Shown: positions 1-4,648 of the stretch, piece by piece | Position numbering within the stretch: the stretch's first letter is position 1 | Layout of the letters: each line of letters starts with the position of its first letter | Assembly (NCBI GenBank): GCA_946481475.1 | Contig: CAMLOB010000239.1 | Coordinates: forward strand, 1-6,491 | Direction of reading: 5' to 3' | Origin: an uncultured Chlorobiota bacterium | Lineage (GTDB): Bacteria > Bacteroidota > Kapaibacteriia > OLB7 | DNA: 6,491 nt | The notes under the pieces: model-generated | Database searches by the model: none | Seen by the model: only the letters and a program-made list of their open reading frames with translations | Told to the model about the DNA's origin: nothing | Position numbers and translations under genes: made by a program

Positions 1-72
1 GCCGGAACCTATATCCTCCATTTCAGAAGCGGTCAGTTCTCCGCCACCCGCCGTCTGGAAGTGCGCCGATGA
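1..72 (+). CDS. C-terminal end of a T9SS cargo protein (type A sorting domain), partial
   Basis: Reading frame 1 is open from the first base and ends at TGA 70-72, giving 23 residues beginning AGTYILHFRSGQ and ending LEVRR. The pattern of G-x-Y followed by alternating hydrophobic residues, then a short turn and a basic-hydrophobic final strand, matches the last two beta strands of the type IX secretion C-terminal sorting domain (Por secretion type A family). In that family the domain directs cargo across the outer membrane and is normally cleaved off at the surface. The body of the protein lies upstream of the window, so its function cannot be told. Only the tail is visible; a FlgD-like Ig fold that is not a T9SS signal would look similar. 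The second sorting-like domain at 2954-3313 supports the T9SS reading. Confidence 0.7.
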   Translation, partial: AGTYILHFRSGQFSATRRLEVRR

Positions 73-148
73 TTTTCCATCCTCCGTTTGTGGAAATAAT
101 CGTAGACTTGACCGGTTCAATATCCTGAAGAAAAACTTCATGCGGACG

Positions 149-191
149 TTTCCGGAAAAATGGGATGTGAGGGGATGCGTCCCCTTTCCGG
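149..191. repeat. Imperfect inverted repeat in the leader of the GWxTD gene
   Basis: CCGGAAA (152-158) is complementary to TTTCCGG (185-191). Directly inside the right arm lies a perfect GGGGA-TGCG-TCCCC hairpin (171-184), leaving a 12-nt bulge on the left side only. The left arm is also part of a self-complementary TTTCCGGAAA (149-158). The structure ends 36 bp before the preferred start at 228. There is no T-run after it, so it is not a standard intrinsic terminator for the upstream gene. It may be a structured 5' leader or an incidental palindrome; the 73-227 spacer shows nothing else I can name. Confidence 0.35.
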
Positions 192-227
192 TCTGTCCGT
201 ATTCCGATGTCAATTCCGTTTTGTGGT

Positions 228-1508
228 ATGGCGATCCTTCGTTCAATTATTTTCAGTGTGCTGCTTGTTCTGCCGGCGAGTTCCTTCCTTGCGGCGCAGG
301 AAGAGGCTGACGGGCTGATCTTCTTTGATGCGCTTTCCTTTGCCAACAAGGCCGAGATTCCTTCCGGTCGGGTCGATCTCTACGTCGCCATTCCCTACGC
401 CGCTCTGGACTTCACGCGCGGAGCCGACGGGTTCTCCGCCCGCTATCGCATCCGGCTTCTGCTGAAGCAGGGAGAACGAACGGTCTACGATACGACCTGG
501 ACACGGTCGGTGACGACGACCGATTATGACCGGACGACCGGAGCCGTTCAGGTCTTTGAATTTTTCCAGCAGCGGATTCCGGTGGAGCCGGGGGAGTACG
601 CAGCCCGCCTTGAGATGCTCGATTACGGAACGAATATGAGCAGCGTGGCAAACAGAACGGTGAATGTCATCGATTTTTCCCGCTACGAGTTTGCGCTGAG
701 CGGGCTGATGCTGGTGAGCAAGATTCGTGAGAACGCGTCGGGGCATACCATCTCTCCCCTTCTCTCAAGCAACGTCAGTCTGGTGAAAGACTGGTACTTC
801 GTCTTCTTCGAAGCCTACAACTATACCGAGGGGACGGAGTTCGACGTGACCGCTCTCTACAGGTCGCGCGACGGTGAGATCGCCTGGAGCGAAACGTGGG
901 AGAAGGAGATGCCGAAAGGACGAAGCCAGCAGTGGCTGCGAATGCCGGTTGAAGGGTTCGGCAAGGGAGACTATATCGTCGAGGTCTTTGCCGTCCCGCA
1001 GGGAGACCCGACCGATACGCTTGCGGCGGCGAAGCGTCAGATCTCCTTCCGGGGAACGGCCGAGGGGATGCCGTTGAGCGAGGCGGAGCTGATCGAGAAG
1101 ATCAAAAAGCTCCGGTACGTCGCCACGCAGAGCGAGATCGATTTCATTGAAGATGGAGGAACGTTCGCCGAGAAACGGCGGCGGTATGCGGAATTCTGGA
1201 ACGACCGTGATCCCACGCCCGGTACCCCCGCAAACGAAGCCATGCTCGAATATTTCCGGCGGATCGACTACGCAAACAAGAACTATCGCAGCTACGCCGA
1301 GGGATGGCTGACCGATATGGGACGGGTCTACATCGTCTACGGTCCACCCGACCGGGTCGACCGTGATCCCTTCGCCTCCGACGGCAGACCGCGCGAGACG
1401 TGGGAATACTACGGGCGCCGTCTCAGCCTCCTCTTCGTCGACCAGACCGGCTTCGGCGACTTCCGCCTGCAGACGCCGGTGCCCCTGTCGGAGAAGTACA
1501 GATATTGA
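228..1508 (+). CDS. Exported GWxTD-domain protein
   Basis: This encodes 426 residues from ATG 228. An in-frame ATG at 207 would add seven residues (MSIPFCG) in front; 228 is preferred because it puts the charged MAILR directly before a hydrophobic core (about 5-22) ending SSFLAA, a good signal peptide with likely cleavage after A23. Residues about 25-280 are beta-rich, alternating hydrophobic segments with no motif I recognise. Residues about 284-415 form the GWxTD domain: a helical stretch (EAELIEKIKKLRYVAT), an EFWNDRDPTPGTPANE segment, then GWLTD at 359-363, RVYIVYGPPD at 366-375, WEYY at 392-395 and LLFVDQTGFGDF at 401-412. Family members occur in FCB bacteria and some other phyla; their biochemical role is unknown to me. 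It follows a T9SS cargo gene by 155 bp. No clear Shine-Dalgarno precedes either start. The product is probably periplasmic or cell-surface; the exact role is unknown. Confidence 0.9.
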   Translation: MAILRSIIFSVLLVLPASSFLAAQEEADGLIFFDALSFANKAEIPSGRVDLYVAIPYAALDFTRGADGFSARYRIRLLLKQGERTVYDTTWTRSVTTTDYDRTTGAVQVFEFFQQRIPVEPGEYAARLEMLDYGTNMSSVANRTVNVIDFSRYEFALSGLMLVSKIRENASGHTISPLLSSNVSLVKDWYFVFFEAYNYTEGTEFDVTALYRSRDGEIAWSETWEKEMPKGRSQQWLRMPVEGFGKGDYIVEVFAVPQGDPTDTLAAAKRQISFRGTAEGMPLSEAELIEKIKKLRYVATQSEIDFIEDGGTFAEKRRRYAEFWNDRDPTPGTPANEAMLEYFRRIDYANKNYRSYAEGWLTDMGRVYIVYGPPDRVDRDPFASDGRPRETWEYYGRRLSLLFVDQTGFGDFRLQTPVPLSEKYRY

Positions 1509-1519
1509 GAGAGTGTATC

Positions 1520-1667
1520 GGTAGGGGGCAAAACCTTTGCCCCACCCGGATTGAAGTGCAAATGCCGATTGTCGATTTGCGAATAACCGGGGTAGTCGTC
1601 GGGTTTATCCCGACGTCGGGTGCGTGCGAGCAGTGTCGAAGTGAAGAGCGTACGGTCGAAGCCGTAC
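1520..1667. repeat. Cluster of four consecutive stem-loops in the spacer before the SUKH gene
   Basis: Four hairpins lie in about 150 bp. (1) GGGGCAAA (1525-1532) pairs with TTTGCCCC (1536-1543) around a 3-nt loop, with GGT 1520-1522 able to pair with ACC 1544-1546 across a 2-nt bulge. (2) GCAAAT (1558-1563) pairs with ATTTGC (1575-1580), with an inner CGA/TCG and a 2-nt GC bulge. (3) CGTCGGG (1597-1603) pairs with CCCGACG (1609-1615) around TTTAT. (4) GTACGG (1650-1655) pairs with CCGTAC (1662-1667), extended by a T-G pair, with CGAA at the loop. None is followed by a T-run, so they are not ordinary terminators. The density suggests an interspersed palindromic element (REP-like or MITE-like) or a structured RNA leader. 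The stems are clear; the class is inference. Confidence 0.5.
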
Positions 1668-1698
1668 AGCGACTATGTAGTTCGAGAGGTGAAGAAAG

Positions 1699-1728
1699 AT
1701 GAAGGCCCTTGATAAAAACCGTCGATGA
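1699..1728 (+). promoter_or_regulatory. Candidate 9-codon upstream ORF coupled to the SUKH gene
   Basis: ATG 1699 opens a nine-codon frame (MKALDKNRR) ending at TGA 1726-1728. It has a GAGAGG Shine-Dalgarno-like sequence at 1684-1689, nine bases before the ATG. Its stop overlaps the ATG of the SUKH gene at 1725 as ATGA, and the SUKH start has no ribosome-binding site of its own (upstream bases are A-rich, then ACCGTCG). This is the arrangement expected for translational coupling, in which ribosomes ending the mini-ORF restart on the main gene. It could equally be chance, since such an ORF is very short. Confidence 0.35.
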
Positions 1729-2303
1729 CAACAGGACAAGCCCTTCACATTGCGCACCTTCTTGAAGAGAAAGGCGTTCGTTTCGAACCCGGCCTGAGTG
1801 ACGGGGAAACGGAACGTGTCCGACAACGGTTCGGCCTCCGGTTTCCTCCCGATCTATCATGCTTTCTTCAGACCGCGCTGCCGGTATCAAACGGGGTTGT
1901 CGACTGGAGAAAAGGGTTGATGTCGGAAGCAAAAAGGGAAAAGATTCAGGCACGACTCGACTGGCCCCGGGAAGGCGTTCTCTTCGATCTGCGTCATAAT
2001 GATTTTTGGTTTGATCGATGGGGAGAAAAGCCTGATATGGAGGAGCGGATTGCTCTTGCCGAACGACATCTCCGCTCCTGTCCGACGCTGATTCCGATCT
2101 ACAGTCATCGCTACATCCCCGAACAACCCCACACAGCCGGGAATCCGGTCTTCTCGGTCTATCAGACGGATATTATCTATTACGGCTCTGATCTGATCTC
2201 CTATCTGGTCCACGAATTCGGCATCGTTCTGCCGTCCGAGTGGATGTCTCCGCGAAGTTCCGGGACATTCGTTGAGTTCTGGAGTGATATGATAGACTTG
2301 TAG
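1725..2303 (+). CDS. SMI1/KNR4 (SUKH) family protein
   Basis: This encodes 192 residues with no signal peptide or membrane segment, so it is probably cytoplasmic. The N-terminal block at 24-61 (LSDGETERVRQRFGLRFPPD, then LSCFLQTALP and VDWR) is the characteristic opening of SUKH proteins, in which a helix and the FPPDL turn precede a conserved tryptophan region. A second conserved block lies at about 119-165: LIPIYSHRYIP, then GNPVFSVYQTDIIYYGSDL. SUKH domains are known as immunity proteins to contact-dependent and polymorphic toxins and as general protein-interaction folds. This subfamily, with the HRY and VYQTD blocks, also often appears as a stand-alone chromosomal gene. No toxin, Rhs or secretion-associated gene is next to it, so an immunity role is not shown. 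ATG 1725 is the first possible start, because an in-frame TAA lies at 1713-1715. Confidence 0.88.
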   Translation: MTTGQALHIAHLLEEKGVRFEPGLSDGETERVRQRFGLRFPPDLSCFLQTALPVSNGVVDWRKGLMSEAKREKIQARLDWPREGVLFDLRHNDFWFDRWGEKPDMEERIALAERHLRSCPTLIPIYSHRYIPEQPHTAGNPVFSVYQTDIIYYGSDLISYLVHEFGIVLPSEWMSPRSSGTFVEFWSDMIDL

Positions 2304-2410
2304 AGTACATAACGTATTCCTATTCCGGCGGACTTCTTCTTCAAGAACTTTCCGATCCTGTTTGCCGGGAACAGACCAACAGATGTTTATTGATACCGAC
2401 GTTCAGCTTT

Positions 2411-2845
2411 ATGTCCGAACACCAGCATGAAATACTTCTGCGGCGAACGATCCACGTATCGCCCGATCGGCTCTGGAACGCCTGGGCCGATTCCGCCGAA
2501 CTTGCCGAATGGTTTACCGACAAGGCGGAGCAGGACTTCCGGGTCGGCGGGCGCTACCGCAACAGTGACGGCGATGAGGGGGAGTTTCTGGAGATCGTGC
2601 CGGATGAGAAAATCGTCTTCACGTGGGAACAACCCGATTATGCTCCCGGGGGGATCGTTACCCTTCACTTCCGCCGCCTGAGCGAGGAAGCCTCCGAACT
2701 CCTTCTGCATCACACCCGGATTGCCTGCGATGACGAGGCCGATCTCCGCATTGCCTGGAACTGGGCTCTCGACTCGCTCGCAGCCTGGCTTGAGCGTGCA
2801 GAAAAACTTGATTACGAGGTCTGGGCCGTCGGTCGGGGGACGTAA
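2411..2845 (+). CDS. AHSA1/SRPBCC domain protein (START-like fold)
   Basis: This encodes 144 residues from ATG 2411. An in-frame TTG at 2390 would add seven residues (IPTFSFM after the start codon) that do not fit the family; typical members begin close to the RRTIHVSPDRLWNAW strand-helix segment, here residues 11-25. Family features follow in order: LAEWFTDK (31-38), DFRVGGRYR (42-50), an acidic turn, GEFLEIVPDEKIVFTW (57-72), a strand reading IVTLHFRRL (82-90), and a C-terminal amphipathic helix (about 108-132) that closes the ligand cavity. It resembles the C-terminal region of Aha1, the Hsp90 ATPase activator, but bacterial members usually lack any Hsp90 link; the ligand is unknown. It is soluble. 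The gene is 107 bp after the SUKH gene, with no visible Shine-Dalgarno. The final codons overlap the putative terminator stem at 2831. Confidence 0.88.
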   Translation: MSEHQHEILLRRTIHVSPDRLWNAWADSAELAEWFTDKAEQDFRVGGRYRNSDGDEGEFLEIVPDEKIVFTWEQPDYAPGGIVTLHFRRLSEEASELLLHHTRIACDDEADLRIAWNWALDSLAAWLERAEKLDYEVWAVGRGT

Positions 2846-2864
2846 GCCCTGCGATCTTTTTTTT
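2831..2864 (+). terminator. Possible intrinsic terminator after the AHSA1 gene
   Basis: GGTCG (2831-2835) can pair with CGATC (2852-2856, one G-T pair), with GGG/CCC inside (about 2836-2838 with 2847-2849) and a short asymmetry. It is followed by eight T at 2857-2864. The stem overlaps the AHSA1 stop codon (2843-2845). The stem is imperfect, and the T-run may instead be phenylalanine codons of a cryptic signal peptide (see the finding at 2849), so this call is tentative. Confidence 0.4.
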
Positions 2865-2953
2865 CTTTCGCTCTCCTTCCTGCAACAACCGCGACTTTCG
2901 CAGAGTCTTATGCAGTTGTGTATCAACAACAGGATGAAGGAGAAAGGGAAGCG

Positions 2954-3313
2954 ATGTCGGACAATCAGGTAACCAATCCGTCTCCATGCAACGAGAAGGT
3001 ACAACCGACAGGAGCCGGGAATGATGGAGATGAAGAGAGAGGAAGTGGGGGATATGAGCATCGTGTGGAGGTGCGGCCGAATCCCCTGACCGCTCACAGC
3101 AAACTGATCGTGCAGCTCTATCGGGGTGAATACGTGCGGGCCGAACTCTACGATATCGGCGGCCAGCGGATGGAACGGCTGTTTGAAGGATATATGGAGG
3201 CCGGGGAGTTCCGGATTCCCATAAAACGCAATCTGCTCCATACCGATACCTGTATCTGTATCGTGGAGATTGCCGGACGGAAGTACCATCAGGTGTTGAC
3301 GTCGGAGGGGTGA
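2954..3313 (+). CDS. Orphan T9SS-type C-terminal sorting-domain protein
   Basis: This encodes 119 residues from ATG 2954, preceded by AAGGAG (2937-2942, 11 nt away) and AGGG (2945-2948, 5 nt away). An in-frame GTG at 2918 would add 12 residues. Residues 1-36 are low-complexity, polar and acidic. Residues 38-119 match the T9SS type A / FlgD-like Ig sorting domain: VEVRPNPLT with the hallmark PNP at 42-44, a strand at 51-56, AELYDIGGQRMERL at 63-76, EAGEFRIPI at 82-90, and CICIVEIAGRKYHQVLTSEG to the end. Cargo proteins normally carry a signal peptide and a catalytic or adhesive domain before this domain; here neither is present from the ATG. It may be a secreted mini-protein with a misread start, a remnant of a larger cargo gene, or a non-secreted Ig-fold protein. 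The domain call is strong; the function is unknown. Confidence 0.75.
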   Translation: MSDNQVTNPSPCNEKVQPTGAGNDGDEERGSGGYEHRVEVRPNPLTAHSKLIVQLYRGEYVRAELYDIGGQRMERLFEGYMEAGEFRIPIKRNLLHTDTCICIVEIAGRKYHQVLTSEG

Positions 3314-3364
3314 GCTGTCAGCAGTGAGGAGATCAGCGATGAGCCGTGAGCTTTCAGCGATGAG
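3311..3364. repeat. Degenerate ~18-bp tandem repeats
   Basis: Three imperfect copies of a TGAGCTnTCAGCGATGAG-like unit lie at 3311-3328, 3325-3343 and 3347-3364. The first begins on the stop codon of the orphan sorting-domain gene. Partial echoes (CGTCAGCTACAGCG) continue at about 3412-3425. Nothing coding is visible in 3314-3530. The class of repeat is unknown. Confidence 0.45.
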
Positions 3365-3476
3365 GGGCGTCTTGGCGTGAAGTGTTCAGAATCGGAGAGA
3401 TCACGATAAACCGTCAGCTACAGCGTCGCTCCGACTGTTCTTCCCCGTCTCTTGCCGGTCCGGTTGTTCGACAATG

Positions 3477-3505
3477 CACTCATCCACTCTCCCACTCATC
3501 CACTC
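3477..3505. repeat. Short direct repeat upstream of the HDAC-family gene
   Basis: CACTCATCCACTC occurs twice, at 3477-3489 and 3493-3505 (16-bp period), and decays into CACTTTCCC at about 3509-3517. This pyrimidine-rich stretch ends about 14 bp before the ATG at 3531 and takes the place of a Shine-Dalgarno sequence. It could be a slippage-prone simple repeat. Confidence 0.45.
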
Positions 3506-3530
3506 CCGCACTTTCCCGTAGATTCCTATC

Positions 3531-4433
3531 ATGATCGTATTCTATTCCGACACGTTTGCCTTTCCTCTTCCGGAGGGACACCGATTCCCGATTGCCAAGT
3601 ACCGGAAACTGCGTGAGAAGCTTGTGCGGGAACATTCCGGTTCATTCTCCTTTGTCGAGGCTCCGTTGCTGGAGCCGGAGGAGTTGTTTGTTGCGCACGA
3701 TGCGGCCTACGTGCTGAACTTTTTTGCCGGCAGGCTTGATCCGAAAACGATTCGTCGTATCGGTCTTCCGTGGAGTCCGGAGTTTGCGCGGCGGACGCTG
3801 GCCTCGGCCGGGGGGACGGTGGCGGCGGCGGAGCAGGGGCTGAAGGAGGGAATCGCCGGAAATCTTGCGGGAGGAACCCATCATGCCTTCGGCGATTACG
3901 GCGAAGGATTCTGCGTCTTCAACGACATCGCCGTTGCCGGATTGAAGCTGCTTGCCGAAGAGCGTGTGGGTCGCGTCGGCATCGTTGATCTTGATGTGCA
4001 TCAGGGGAACGGAACGGCGGCGATACTTGCCGGTGACGAGCGTTTCTTTCTGCTCGACATGTACGGTCGCCACAACTATCCCTTCAGAAAGGTTCCGGCT
4101 ACGCTTGAAGTTCCCCTTGATAACGAAACCGGCGATGACGAATATCTTTCCCTTCTCGAACAGGCGCTTCCTCGTCTGCTGAGCTTCGGTCCGGATATCA
4201 TCTTCTATCAGGCCGGTGTCGATGTGCTGGCGGATGACGCTCTCGGCAAGCTGTCGCTGACACACGCCGGGGTGGCCGAGCGTGACCGGATGGTGCTTCG
4301 CGCCGCCGCCGAATACGGAGTCCCGATGGTTCTGACGCTTGGCGGCGGATACTCGAAGCCGATCGATGCCTCCGTGGAAGCCTATGCGGGAACCTATCAG
4401 GCTGCGGCGGAAATCTTCGGCATACTGACCTGA
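3531..4433 (+). CDS. Histone deacetylase family protein (class IV-like acetyl-amide hydrolase)
   Basis: This encodes 300 residues, the usual length for compact bacterial HDAC-like enzymes. It opens with the family's SDTFAFPLPEGHRFPIAKY segment (6-24). Catalytic features are all present: the tandem histidines H117-H118 in GGTHHAFGDYGEGFCVFND (114-132), zinc ligands D155 and H157 in VDLDVHQGNGT (152-162), the third ligand D231 in YQAGVDVL (226-233), and the transition-state tyrosine Y274 in GGGYSKP (271-277). The GGTHHA and DLDVHQGNG forms resemble HDAC11/class IV and related bacterial enzymes. The family removes acetyl groups from lysines, polyamines or other amides with zinc; the substrate here is not known. 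It is cytoplasmic, with no signal peptide. No acetoin-use or polyamine genes adjoin it. ATG 3531 lacks a Shine-Dalgarno, but no earlier start fits better. Confidence 0.95.
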   Translation: MIVFYSDTFAFPLPEGHRFPIAKYRKLREKLVREHSGSFSFVEAPLLEPEELFVAHDAAYVLNFFAGRLDPKTIRRIGLPWSPEFARRTLASAGGTVAAAEQGLKEGIAGNLAGGTHHAFGDYGEGFCVFNDIAVAGLKLLAEERVGRVGIVDLDVHQGNGTAAILAGDERFFLLDMYGRHNYPFRKVPATLEVPLDNETGDDEYLSLLEQALPRLLSFGPDIIFYQAGVDVLADDALGKLSLTHAGVAERDRMVLRAAAEYGVPMVLTLGGGYSKPIDASVEAYAGTYQAAAEIFGILT

Positions 4434-4453
4434 CCCTTCGTGGACCCTTGGTG

Positions 4454-4467
4454 TCCGCCGCGGCGGA
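4454..4467. repeat. 14-bp perfect palindrome downstream of the HDAC-family gene
   Basis: TCCGCCGCGGCGGA is exactly self-complementary and sits 20 bp after the HDAC stop codon. There is no T-run behind it, so it is not an obvious intrinsic terminator. It may be a binding site, a REP-like remnant or chance in GC-rich DNA. Confidence 0.4.
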
Positions 4468-4473
4468 TCGTGT

Positions 4474-4543
4474 CTTTGTGGTGAGATTCCCCCTTGTCGG
4501 GATTTACCACAAAGCCACAAAGGACACGAAGAAACCACAAAGG
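4474..4543. repeat. CTTTGTGGT/ACCACAAAG inverted and direct repeats
   Basis: CTTTGTGGT (4474-4482) is perfectly complementary to ACCACAAAG (4506-4514), giving a 9-bp stem with a 23-nt loop. The CCACAAAG word recurs directly at 4507-4514, 4515-4522 and 4535-4542, followed by CTTTGCG words to about 4566. From memory, similar ACCACAAAG/CTTTGTGGT runs occur as interspersed non-coding repeats in many bacterial genomes; I could not check this. The 4434-4644 spacer otherwise holds only the palindrome at 4454 and the mini-ORF at 4610. Confidence 0.5.
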
Positions 4544-4609
4544 TCTTTGCGTCTTTTTCCTTTGCGTGAGTCTGACTCATCCCCGGTAACGGTGGAATCG
4601 GGAGAGTGT

Positions 4610-4648
4610 ATGTACGGACCAACCGACACCATTGCAAAAGGGACATGA
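4610..4648 (+). promoter_or_regulatory. Candidate 12-codon upstream ORF coupled to the membrane-protein gene
   Basis: ATG 4610 opens MYGPTDTIAKGT, ending at TGA 4646-4648. It has GGGAG at 4600-4604, five bases before the ATG. Its stop overlaps the ATG at 4645 as ATGA. The main start has only a purine run (4636-4643) too close to be a good ribosome-binding site. This repeats the layout seen before the SUKH gene and suggests translational coupling, but chance is possible. The same frame is open upstream from 4448 with no homology I recognise. Confidence 0.35.

Noticed and set aside
1525..1543. Intrinsic terminator for the GWxTD gene
   Set aside because: The stem is strong but is followed by ACCCGG with no T-run, so it does not fit a standard intrinsic terminator.
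1400..1702. 100-codon plus-strand open frame running through the hairpin spacer
   Set aside because: Its first third overlaps the GWxTD gene out of frame and the rest is translated palindromic repeat; there is no ribosome-binding site or recognisable domain.
1725..2303. SUKH protein as part of a toxin-immunity locus
   Set aside because: No toxin, Rhs/CDI or repeat-containing effector gene is next to it, and this subfamily commonly stands alone.
2387..3289. 300-codon minus-strand open frame
   Set aside because: It is the shadow of the AHSA1 and orphan sorting-domain genes, both of which have clear family motifs on the + strand. The minus translation shows no recognisable domain.
3311..3505. 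CRISPR array
   Set aside because: The repeats are short, degenerate and adjacent without unique spacers of regular length, and there are no cas genes.
3642..4646. 334-codon minus-strand open frame
   Set aside because: It lies antisense to the HDAC-family gene, which has every catalytic motif; the minus translation is basic and motif-free.
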